Positions 1-9,812 of a DNA stretch of 64,000 nt are shown piece after piece (position 1 is the first letter of the stretch; every line of letters begins with the position of its first letter). Origin of the DNA: Globodera rostochiensis (taxonomy: Eukaryota; Nematoda; Chromadorea; Rhabditida; Heteroderidae); assembly GCA_018350325.1 (NCBI GenBank), contig JAEVLN010000009.1:1075388-1139387 (forward strand). The letters are read 5' to 3'. The position numbers and the translations under genes were made by a program. Below the pieces are notes generated by a model. That model worked only from the letters and a program-made list of their open reading frames with translations. It was not told where the DNA came from and made no database searches.

Positions 1-1131
1 AATATAAAAAAGAAAAATATAATTCAAACATTTTAACTTGATTTAAAAAAAGTAATATATTCTATGGATGTTATGTTTATAGGTATATGTAAATTGGCAA
101 ATATTTCAAAACAAAATGAGATAATCAATATTCAATAGCATAGAGAGACTGTCATGCAAATGAAATTTTTACGAAAAGTAAAGTAAATAAATAGCTAACC
201 TATTTTATGCGCGAAAATCGTTTCCCTTCCAGCAGAGGATAGGTAAATACGAATGGGGTATGATTTATGCATATTATGATCACAATTTGATCCCCAAAAG
301 TCGCTTTCCTTAGAAGAATATCATTTGTTTTGCTACAAAGCTTTTACTTCCCCATAAAAAATTTATCCAAAAGTTTCGGCCGAGAATTTCTTGAACACAT
401 AACTCGTACTGTACAACTTTAATTGAATCAATTTTTAATACAGCCTTTTAATAACAACACAGGAACAAAATCTTGGAAAAACCGCGTCGCGCGAATGCGC
501 TTTTCGCACCTCTGCTGCTGGTGGTGGTGGACACGCGTGCAGCAATGAAGTCTGCTGGGTTGAGGAATGTCGCCGCTAGGGCTGTCGGTTTCAAAAAACG
601 GTTAACCAAAGCTTTTGGCTGAGGTTTAAGCCTAAGCAAATCACTAAATACAAACATGCTGTAACGAAATTAAAATATTTGAGCATAGTTGCAGTAAAAA
701 ATCACCCAATCGACAGCAAATATTTCTATACTCAAATACAATCCGAGAACCCCCTGACTTGGAGATTCTGATCTCATGTTCAGCAATCCCAAAATAAAAA
801 AGGGGCTTTCGTGAAATTCAGCTTTATTCATTTATAATGCAATGAAGTAAATAGGATTTATTACTTAGAAGTGGAAAAAATTAATGAGATATCATTAAGC
901 GTCTTTGTGTCAGGAATTTAAAGATAAATAAATTTAAAAATCTCATATTATAATTAAATTCGGCATATGTAGAAACCCTGACACTAATGAGAGAGAATGG
1001 GACAAATAGCTGTTTGCTGCAGAGCAACAATGTTTTTTGTATAAGATCGATCCATTGATTTTAAAAATGCTCAAAATCAAAAACCAATTCAAATTTTCAT
1101 CTCAATATGAATTTGATCAGCTTATCAGAAG
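1..1131. other. AT-rich stretch, possible exon at 448-657
   Basis: Mostly AT-rich sequence with no clear gene. On the minus strand, 448-657 is a GC-richer 69-codon open stretch starting MFVFSDLLRLKP and rich in Arg, Ala and Ser with almost no acidic residues. This could be a mitochondrial targeting presequence or a first exon, but I found no partner exon, so it is only a candidate. Confidence 0.25.
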
Positions 1132-1852
1132 TCAATGTTTGTTGAAGAAGTAGCAGTACCATACGGCATGCAACACGGCCGGCAGCCAGCCCAGAATGCA
1201 CAGCAACACGCTCAACAGAATGTGCAGTTTCATTCTTGGACCATTCTGCAGAGCAATGGCAATTGGCTGAAATGTATTTAATGTGGCCAGTTTTTAGTTA
1301 AAAACATTTTTGATTTTTTTAATTTAAATAATGTGCCGATTGCCTTATTTTTAATTAATTTTCCCTAATTGCTCTAAAACACAAAGAAAATTGTTTAGTT
1401 TACGCTCAAACCTTTTTAAAATAGTTTTATTAAATTATTTTAAATTGTTCCGTCAAATTTATGCGATCTCAAATTTTATTTATTCTAATTTTCAATTGTT
1501 GGCTTGTTTGATTCCACCCCCCCCCCTCCTTTTGCACACCGGTATAAGGAAACAGATGATCAATGTGATCAGATCGCGGACCAGATTCCGCTCAGCTTGT
1601 TGGTGCTGAACTTGTGGTGTTGCATATGCTTGCTGCTGGGGGAGTTGCCCTTTCTCCATCATCGGTGCACTCGCCGGTGCGGGGTCGGGCTGTTGGATGA
1701 GCTGAGACGAGTCGTAGGGAGGCGGTGGATAGTAATTGGACGGGGCCTTCAAATTCAAATTTTAGAAAAATAGAAAAAGGCAACTTTATGTACATTAAAT
1801 GAAAAACCTTTAAAAATCCCACCAATTTTTTAAAAAATCGACTTACTTCCAT
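1132..1852 (-). CDS. PMP3/UPF0057 family small membrane protein
   Basis: Two good exons and a probable tiny first exon. Exon 1540-1755 encodes a Pro/Gln-rich cytosolic head (APSNYYPPPPYDSSQL) followed by the first hydrophobic helix ending CFLIP. Exon 1132-1266 continues in phase with PIAIALQNGPRMKLHILL and a second helix (CILGWLPAVLHAVWYCYF), then a stop. The join recreates the PMP3 hallmark FLIPPIAI, and the second helix carries the family's GxxPxxxHAxW pattern. The first exon may be ATG GAA (1852-1847) followed by a strong GTAAGT donor, but the matching acceptor (GAAG at about 1756) is weak, so the start is uncertain. Family members are two-helix proteolipids of the plasma membrane linked to ion homeostasis and stress; the Pro-rich head is seen in nematode versions. 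Acceptor TTTCAG and donor GTGTGC were read directly. Confidence 0.8.
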
Positions 1853-2577
1853 TGATGATGAAATGTTGACGATGAGCTGTGGTGGTCGGTTGCTGGTCGA
1901 CGCTTTCGGGGGAAAATGGTGGAGAAAACGCTGGAGGGGAAGAAATAATTGAAGGCACCAACCGAGTCATGTGGAAACTGCCATTACTATTTTCTTTTTC
2001 TCTCATCCTTTAGTTTTTCTTTCTATTTTCATTCTCTGCTACGCATTGCACAAACACTCTGCCCCTTTCTGACTCTCTGTTCTTGCCAAGTTTATTAGCC
2101 AAAATGGAATGTGTCTGACTGACTGACTCATTGGTGCTCTATTGTTATTGTGAGAAGACAGACACGTTTTGCCCTTGGGGGGCTAAACATTATTTTGTTT
2201 TGACTAAAATGTAAGCGGAAATATCGATTCTTTCTTTCGCTAATAGACAATTCTAATATTTGCTACTATAATTTTACAGTATGTGGCGAAAATTGACCAA
2301 AATAAGTACTAGGTCTTCGTGTTTGCCTAATTGTGCATTATTTTTTATTAATTTTACTAATACATTTTTTCTATTTAAAATATTGCAATGTGTTGAAAAT
2401 TGATGAATAATCTCCCAATTTTAACAAAAAAAAAAAAGAGGCCATCAAAGTGTTTGTTGTGTAGTTTTATAGTGACTCGATGACTCATCCCGCCGATAAT
2501 TAATTTGTTCATATTTCATTCGTCGCTTAGGCGACGGGTTAACCAATCTCACTCCACATATGTGGGTGTGTTTAAAT
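1853..2577. other. Intergenic, no gene seen
   Basis: AT-rich sequence upstream of the PMP3-like gene. It contains pyrimidine-rich runs (1985-2040), an A-run near 2430 and no coding signal I can support. It presumably holds the promoter of the minus-strand gene. Confidence 0.4.
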
Positions 2578-2697
2578 TAGAGATCGGACCGATGGAGATT
2601 CTCGATCAAAATCACTCGATCGACGAAATTTTACGAGATTTTAGTGCTTCTTCGAGATCTCGATCGAAATCTGACCAGTCTTCAAGTCCGATCTCTA
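2578..2697. mobile_element. 120-bp hAT-like MITE
   Basis: Termini TAGAGATCGGACC and GTCCGATCTCTA form an inverted repeat, and the interior is built from further GATCGAGAT/ATCTCGATC palindromes. It is flanked on both sides by TTTAAAT (2571-2577 and 2698-2704), a 7-bp perfect direct repeat consistent with a hAT-type target duplication. A degenerate relative lies at about 59258-59390. No coding capacity. Confidence 0.7.
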
Positions 2698-2791
2698 TTT
2701 AAATCATATTAAACCAAACGCAAATTTGATTTTATTAATAATAAGGTGTGTAATTTATATTGGCAATTGGCATTCAAAGCATCCCCCAAAA

Positions 2792-3458
2792 ATGGCAATA
2801 ATTGAAGAGTTTGAAAAGATCGTCTGTTTGGAGTACAAAGAGGACACCTTCAAACCGTTCGCTTGCTGTGGTAAATATAAAAAGAACAAAAATTTAATTT
2901 TGGGGTTTAATATTTTTATTTTTATTTTAGGCAATCCTAAAAAGCGCGCAAACGAACATTTCAACGCCGCATTTTCCAACGGAAAGCAAGCAAAGCAGGT
3001 GTGTATTAAAGGAAAAAGCTTAAAAATAATTTTTGAAGTTATTTTTAACAATTATTTTCGGATTTTAAACAATAAAAAAGTAACGCAAAAACTATTTTTT
3101 GATAGAGTCAGTTTAACAGGGAAATTTGTGGCCCTATTTCATATGGTTGGGGTTTTTTAATTCTGAATCGCGCCTATCAACAGCACCGTCAGATTCCTTC
3201 CCCCTCATAAAAAAAAGTTGAAATTATCTTAAAAATTTTAATCCTCTTTTGGTATGATTTTATTAATATTTTATTCAATGCCAAATTACTCCGGAAATTG
3301 TTGAACCTGTTTACTATGATGTATCCCAGCAAAGTTTCTGTTATTTTTTTATTAAAAAGAAAGTGTTTTAAATATTTTTAGTCAACGTTTGATCATCGTG
3401 TTCTTGAGCCATCGAAAACCGAACACAGTTGGATGCGCTTTGAACAAAAATCCGATTG
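2792..3458 (+). CDS. Small three-exon protein of unknown function
   Basis: Three exons join in phase: 2792-2868 (MAIIEEFEKIVCLEYKEDTF... to FACC), 2931-2999 (GNPKKRANEHFNAAFSNGKQ...) and about 3382-3458 (STFDHRVLEPSKTEHSWM... to stop). The introns use GTAAAT..TTTTAG and GTGTGT..TTTTAG. The product is about 74 residues, charged, without signal peptide or membrane helix, and with three cysteines near the end of exon 1. I do not recognise the family. The consistent splice phases and conserved-looking codon choice argue that it is real. The gene on its right begins 240 bp downstream on the same strand; nothing suggests an operon. Confidence 0.55.
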
Positions 3459-3698
3459 AAACAGATCGGAAGTTAGCCGATTGACAAAAAAAACATTTGT
3501 TTTTTGTGAATTAATGAAAATACAGCTCGATAAGTAAACATTTTTCAATAAACAATTTACGTCATTTGTTTTCAGTGAATTCTTTGATTTAAACATTTTC
3601 AATAATACATTTTTGCTTTTTTTTTCTTATGTTTTGCAATATTAAAGAAGTCTGTGTAAATCTTATTCAATTAAGAAATTATAGTAAAAATCAAACCT

Positions 3699-5100
3699 AT
3701 GAATCTTAAACAATTAATGCAAATTATAAATTTGATTTTTGTTGCAACGGCTGTTTTTGCGACAGAAACGCCCGAACAAATTGAAGGGATTGGAGGAAAT
3801 CGGTATGGAGGTGCTTCGATATTGCAGGGGAAGAATCGCGAAGATATGGCTAACAACAATTTAAACGAAACGGAGGCAACTCAAATTCAACCAAATATTT
3901 CACCAAATTCCAATCACCGATTTTCCAACGAGGAAGTTCATCTTCTGGATTTCAACCAACGATAATTACACCGAATTTCCAATCACCGAATTTCCAACGA
4001 GAAAGTTCATCTTCTGGATTTGAACCAACAATAATTACACCGAATTTCCAATCACCGATTTTTCAACAAGAAAGTTCTTTTGGATTTCAACAGGAGGAGG
4101 AATCAAGAAATGAATTTTTAAATTTTGATAAACCGTTGGCTATCCCATCAAATGAACAAGTTTATTTTAATGGCGTTGACACGGATCACCCATTTGATCA
4201 AATAATGCGTGACTTATCAACAATTGACCCAAGGGATGATCAAAATGATCGCATTGTAGAACAGCCGATTTTAGAAAACTTTGGTTGTGATGAAAGAACG
4301 AGAAATTTGATGGGAAATCTGGATTTAAATTTTGATGATCAACATTTTGATCAAATAAATGATGAAATGTTTCGGAATAATGGGAAACTGCCTGTTAAAG
4401 ATGAAAATGTTGAAGATTCAGTTCAGGAAATCGTCCAGCAACAAAAAATGTTGCATTCAGAAGAATATAAACGTGAAATTGTTACAAAATTTTATGCGAT
4501 GAAAAAAGAATATTTGGAAAAAAATAAATTAAAAAAGAAAAATGGAATTGACGAGGAAATTGCACGTGAACTTGGACATTCCCGCACAACTATTTTTAAA
4601 TGGAAAAAGGCTTTAGGCTTCTCAGGTTGTTTAATTGATCTTCAATTTTTTACAATAATTAATAATGTTTATTTAATAAGGGATGAAAATATATTCTGAT
4701 GAAGAAAAACGCAAAAAATTATTCAAAAATTTGACAAAATGAAAAGAGTGAAATGTTTGACGGAGTACACAGCAAAGTTCACTCGGAAAATTGAAGAAGA
4801 AATAGCGCAAGAATTAGGCAAAAACCGTCGAACAATTTATGAATGGAAAAATAAATTTGGAAATGAAAGTAATTTTTTTAAATTGTTACAATTTTGCTGC
4901 CTTTTTTTAAATTTTAAGGATTTGTAAAACGTTACACAAACTTTGAAAAAAAGGGATTATTGCGTCGATATAATGAAATTAAGGCAAAAAATTCGAAACT
5001 TACGGTTAGTGCAATAGCAAAAATGTTGCAAGTCTCAGATAGGCTAATCTATCGGTTGAAGAAAAAAGTCAATGACGATGAAGACGTGGAAAGTGAATAA
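3699..5100 (+). CDS. Secreted protein with three HTH-like repeats, frameshifted twice
   Basis: The ATG at 3699 opens a clear signal peptide (hydrophobic stretch IINLIFVATAVFA, cleavage expected before TETPEQ). A linker with about three 23-residue repeats (core TPNFQSPxFQ, 3900-4090) follows, then acidic sequence, then three domains of about 55 residues. Each domain ends in a helix-turn-helix-like pattern: IARELGHSRTTIFKWKKALG (exon 1), IAQELGKNRRTIYEWKNKFG (exon 2, from 4681) and IAKMLQVSDRLIYRLKKKV (exon 3, 4919-5100). This pattern resembles Psq/transposase-type DNA-binding domains. Introns are 4626-4680 and 4869-4918. Two single-base frameshifts break the frame, both in homopolymers: near 3907 (a T run one base shorter than in sister repeats) and near 4726 (an A run). 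They may be assembly errors or true lesions. A signal peptide on a putative DNA-binding protein suggests a host-directed nuclear effector; that is inference. Confidence 0.6.
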
Positions 5101-5607
5101 AATTGATAAAAGCTTTCAATGATTCCTTTAAAAAGTAAAACCATTTATATGTTGCAATTTATAGAAATAAAAAAAAAGTAAAATTAAACTGGAAATGACC
5201 ATTTATATTTTTTAAAAATTTTTTTAAAAAAAGTTGTTTTAATCGTGAAACAACACATTACTGGCTTATTTTATTTTCTTAATATATTTTGTATATTTAT
5301 AAAAGAATAAAATATTTAAAGTTTTATTGGGGTAATGGTGTCTTAAGCTTTAATAACAACAGTAAATTACATTTAATTTGATAATTTAATTCAAATATCG
5401 TTTCCGCCACCAATAATATTAAAAGCTTGGCCAGAGAAGTGCATTTGCTGAACTGAAAAATGGTTTATTATGGACAATTTTAGTTGTTTATTGTACACAA
5501 TATTCCGGAACAATTCGTCAGTAAACTTTTGATATTTTTTTATAACTAAAAGAATCTTACAAATAAAAAATGGCCTCTTTCTCTATAGATTCTATGCACC
5601 TTTTATA
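5101..5607. other. AT-rich intergenic sequence
   Basis: Runs of A and T with no supported coding or RNA feature. It presumably holds the 3' ends of the HTH-protein gene (+) and of the membrane-protein exon (-). Confidence 0.4.
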
Positions 5608-6115
5608 TTACGCTCCGCCGATTTGTGCATTTTGTCGATTTCGTCGTCGAACGATCAACTTCCCAACAACCAAAACGACAATAGCTCCGATCACAACCCC
5701 GGCAACAAAAGTTAGCCCATGAATAAGCGTAATGGACGCATCAGGTGGTTCCGACAGTAGTTGATTTCGACAGTAAGTGATTTCGACAGTGAATTCCAAA
5801 AAAATGTATCGAACTTGTTAGCATTTCGAATTTTCAACTTCTAAATGCTTTTAACCCGTACGTTATCAGTTTTGCTAAAAAAAAATGCATTTTTAGGCTT
5901 GCCTCGAAAATTACAGATTTTTTGAATTGTTCGAATTTTTTACTTTTTTAGGGATTTTATATCGTTTACGTGGGTCGAAATGCCTAAAAATGCGAATTTT
6001 AGACTTCTTGGAAAATTATAGAAATTTTAACAGTGGCACTGTCGAAATCACTTACTGTCGAAATCAACTACTGTCGGAACCACATGATGCCGTAATGGAC
6101 ATGACAGACGCGATA
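5608..6115 (-). pseudogene. Last exon of a membrane protein, split by a MITE
   Basis: On the minus strand, 5737-5608 encodes ITLIHGLTFVAGVVIGAIVV and a basic tail (KLIVRRRNRQNAQIGGA) before a stop: one transmembrane helix with a positive cytosolic end, typical of a type I membrane protein's last exon. A 353-bp element (5738-6090) interrupts it. Across the element, the target duplication CGTAATGGAC recurs, followed (minus-strand upstream) by ATCGCGTCTGTCATG and a good acceptor, TTTTTTCAG, at about 6116. Removing the insert and one duplicate restores one exon running from that acceptor into the helix. No other exon of the gene was found upstream, so this may be a dead fragment. Confidence 0.55.
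5738..6090. mobile_element. 353-bp MULE-like inverted-repeat element, copy 1
   Basis: Termini GCATCAGGTGGTTCCGACAG and CTGTCGGAACCACATGATGC pair, and the inverted repeat continues inward through units of TTGATTTCGACAGT/ACTGTCGAAATCAA. A 10-bp direct repeat CGTAATGGAC flanks it exactly (5728-5737 and 6091-6100), which fits Mutator-type 9-11 bp duplications. A second copy with the same termini is at 61048-61298. No coding sequence. Confidence 0.85.
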
Positions 6116-7407
6116 CTGAAAAAAGTAAAAATTTAAAAAATGTATTTAAGAAAAAATTATCGACACGAAAAAGAAGAGACAATCTCCTCGGAGAAAATTT
6201 CGATATTTAATATGAAATTATTTTATTGGTCCAATCTCAAATAACAACGATCCGTGATTTCAAAAAGTTGTTCAACCATGCATTTACAAAAGTTACAGAA
6301 CAAAAAAGGCCGAATTAGGAAAAGAAACATAATTTATTGAATTAGACATAAGAGCAAAACTTGGGTTTTTTTGAAAATTTGATAATAAAATCGTAAAAAG
6401 AAATTAAAGAAGATAAAAATGCTACAAAATTTAATCTTAAAAATAAGCAGGTTTAAGATTTATAATCATTATTCCCACGCAAAAGATCGATCGACCAAAC
6501 GCAGTTTTTCCGCAAAATGAAATGTTATGGAGAGAGTATGCGCAAATTTGTGCAGAATTATTTCCTTTTTTGGTGGGGGGCATGAAAATGACTCATTCGC
6601 TCGTTATTCTCTGAAGAATGAAATGGCATCGCGCAAAATGCGTCCAATAAAAAAAGTTGAAAAGAATTATTATTGTGCAGAATAATGATAAGGATTAATT
6701 TGGGGGGGGGGGGGGGGGGGGGGGGGATAGTGAAGTGTTGCATTGGGGATTAGGGAGAAGAAAGTTTGAATTTTTATGAGTTTGGCATACCTAATCCGCA
6801 CAGAAATTTATAAATCTGATGGATTGGGAAGGAATATGACAATATAAAACTATCCAACTGATTATTTTTTGCTTCAGACAGCGCATTTACAACATTTTTT
6901 ACATATTACATCGAATTTGCTTTGTCAATTTTATCTTTTTTAGCTTAGACTCGAATACAATTTGTTTTGTACAAAATTTAAATTCAAAACATATTTTAAA
7001 TGTTTAGAGAAAAAAGATGGGAAATTTTTGCGCATTTTGAATAAGGATTACATTAGAGCTGCCACTTTCTGATCAGGGCTGGGCGAAGCTCGGCTCACCA
7101 CCCGAAGCCGCAGCTCGAAACGAAGCCCAATTTTTTCGAAGCTTAAAGTTCGAAGCCCAAACAAAATACCCGAAGTTCGAAGCCAAAGCTTTAAAAATTT
7201 CTAACGGAATTTGGAAATGAAGATCCGGACCCTCCAAAATTGCCCAAATTTAAACATATCTGAAATTGATTTTAAGAACGGCAAACACGAAAAAAAGGTG
7301 GGGTTTTCGTTTGGTTTGATTTGAAAGCGACAAACAATCAAATTTTTTTAATTTTTTTATTACATATTCCACAACCAAAACAGATTTTTAAAATTTTTTT
7401 CACAATA
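6101..7407. other. Intergenic with poly-G tract and hAT-like fragment
   Basis: Beyond the split exon this region is AT-rich. A run of about 26 G begins near 6701. From 7074 a CAGGGCTGGGC end, typical of hAT elements, leads into repeated CGAAGCTCG/GAAGCCC units to about 7190; I could not find the matching right end. No gene is supported. Confidence 0.45.
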
Positions 7408-8826
7408 ATGGGCATATACGACCAATTTACAATTGTCGAAGAAAAAGCGACCAGCAACATCGTCATAAAGGAACAGGACTGGCAATGCAATTGTAACAAG
7501 GACATTTTTAAATTCAATGAGTTGGCCACGCTCTCCACGCTGTAATTAATAATTACATTCAAAAGTATTAATTTATCCATCGTTTAGTGAATTTAACATA
7601 TTGGACGATTATGGTAGAATGTTACAAATCAAGGACACAGGCACTGTTTCGTCAAATTCTGTGCCAGAACCGATGGCCCAAATTGTTCTGTGGAAATGGA
7701 ATCAGCAGGGAGAGCAAGAAATCCAAAAAGTTAAATTTGCAAGTTATGCGAGAAATGGAAAACAATTTTCAGACAATCATACTAAACAAAGGTGGAACCA
7801 CTGATGAGATCGACACTCGCTGTTCTATGGTCGTCAGAATTCTAAAAAAACGAGAAAAGCTTGAAAAGTAAAAATACACCTAATTCTTTTATTAATTTAG
7901 ATTCTTTTAATTTTAAGATGCTTAATACGTTTTTTTATTTTTTCAGCCCCTTTCCTCCGTTCAATTCTCTGGATGACGATTTGACGGTGAACATCGGCAA
8001 CAGTCAAGTTCAGTTTTTTTGTAAACAGCTTCAAACTAATGTCAATCTGATTATGTGATTTGTTGTCCTCTCAAATTGGCCCAATTAGATAATCGGTCCC
8101 GATTATAATTTGAAAACAAATGGTCTGTATATCATAAACACGATTACCTAGGTGACACTATCTGCGCGTTTATTAATGCGAATCTCGCCAATGGTTATGA
8201 AGATGAAGGAGGGCCAGCAGCGATCTTTATCTTTGGACGGTCTGGGCATAAAGATGGAGCAGTTCATGGAATTTCTGGAAGCTATCTCGATTCCGTTTCT
8301 TCAGCAGACTGTTCTTCCCAATCGTAATTATTTTAAAAGTGAAAATGTTTTTACCGGCTTTAAAACAATACAATTATAATTTTAAATTATAAAGACCAAA
8401 CATTCTAATTTGCATGAATTGTATAGGTTGTGCCATTGTTTTTTGGTATAGACATAATGACGAAGTCTGAAAAAATAAAGTCTCACACAAATTCAGCAAA
8501 GAATGTGCTCGACTTGCTGATGTTGGCCGACTACTTCCAGCTGGACTGGATGAAGTCACATCTTGTGCGCTGCTTGTCCAATTGCCCGGAGATTCCGCTA
8601 ATCGATCGTTTTCTGTTGGTTGAACGTTATCGACTTGACTATGTGCGTGAACATTTCCATGTTTTGTATTCAAATAGTTTTTATTTGTTTTTAGCATCTT
8701 TTTCTTCGACGTTTGAATGTGGAAAATTTGCGTCTGTTTTTCAAGGCAAATCGTGCACGTTTGGATGCGTGCATCACCACCAAGGAGTTTCAGGATGCCA
8801 TAACGCGCATTTCTGACAAGCATTGA
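7408..8826 (+). CDS. BTB-domain protein
   Basis: Six exons: 7408-7541, 7588-7791, 7947 to about 8054, about 8152-8323, 8497-8660 and 8695-8826. Key BTB-like text is DDDLTVNIGNSQVQFFCKQL, KEGQQRSLSLDGLGIKMEQF followed by MEFLEAI, and after the next splice PKNVLDLLMLADYFQLDWMK, the nematode BTB/BACK pattern. The C-terminus (HLFLRRLNVENLRLFFKANR) is helical. The N-terminal half, starting MGIYDQFTIVEE, may be a diverged MATH-like domain as in C. elegans bath genes, but I cannot show that. The junction between exons 3 and 4 is not resolved in phase, so one short exon may be missing. BTB proteins of this type usually act as CUL3 ubiquitin-ligase adaptors; that role is by family only. Confidence 0.7.
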
Positions 8827-9812
8827 ATGAATGAATGAATGGACGGACAATGGGCACGATGGAAATGACAACAACTATTTCTTTGTGAAATTTGGATAAT
8901 TAACATAACATAATTTTGTTTTATAAACACATTTTTTTTGATTTTTTCGCTTCGGTCCGATAAGCGCCTTCGGGAAAATTTTTAAGATTTCAACAAACAA
9001 AATTGCTAAATTTACAAACGCCAAATTTTACACTCAATTAAATTCTCAAATCAGCAAAATTTGCTTATTTCCAAGTACACGCGGGTCGCCTTCCAAGTAT
9101 GTACTTGCGCCATTTAAGTATGTTAAACGAGCTCTGTCTTTTATTAAATAAGGACAGGCGGAGCTTATAGGCGCAAAATTAATCCAAAAATAACCAATTT
9201 TTCTAGAACTTATGGCAGTCTTAAATGATATTTTATGAATTTGTAAATATGTGGGTTGGGTGATAGGTATTATATTACGAATTTATGAGACTAAATGCAA
9301 ACAATTGGACAGTGTGCTGGAAACAGCTGATAAGTTTATTTACAATTTTTTATCATTAATACTTGGGTAAAAGATAATCAACCCATCATCTAACCACACT
9401 GATGGTCCGTTGCAAATGGTCATCATCACCCATCTTCTTGTTGCTCTACACATCTCTAGCATTGTGTCCATGACCCACCTCCTCTCAATTTTTTAAATAT
9501 TTATTGAAATTGAGGGGGGCTAGCTTTAAAACTGATTTTATTATGTACAGGTAAAAACTGCAATTTAAGTGTTAAATTTATGCCGTCTCGGAAAGGGTTA
9601 ATAAATATGTTTTCATAAGTATTTAAATACTTTTCATTGTAAAATAAAAAACTGCACAATAATTTATGTCATTAAAATTTGTGTTTCTTGCACTACCATA
9701 AAACGAGGCAAAAGTACCAAAATAGAATTATAAGAATTTTAAGAAATAATATAAATTAATTGATAAAAAAAATTTTCAGGTTTTGCTTAATAAAGCTTAC
9801 ACATTCCAACAA
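8827..9812. other. Intergenic, no gene seen
   Basis: AT-rich sequence with a GGTCCGATAAGCGCCTTCGGG patch near 8955 related to the dispersed GCCGATAGGCGCCG repeat family found elsewhere in the window. No coding or RNA feature is supported. Confidence 0.4.

Noticed and set aside
7587..7871. Alternative frame with GTTDEIDTRCSMVVRILKKR across the BTB-gene intron
   Set aside because: Exon 2 joins in phase from 7791 to 7947 without it; the frame has no domain support.
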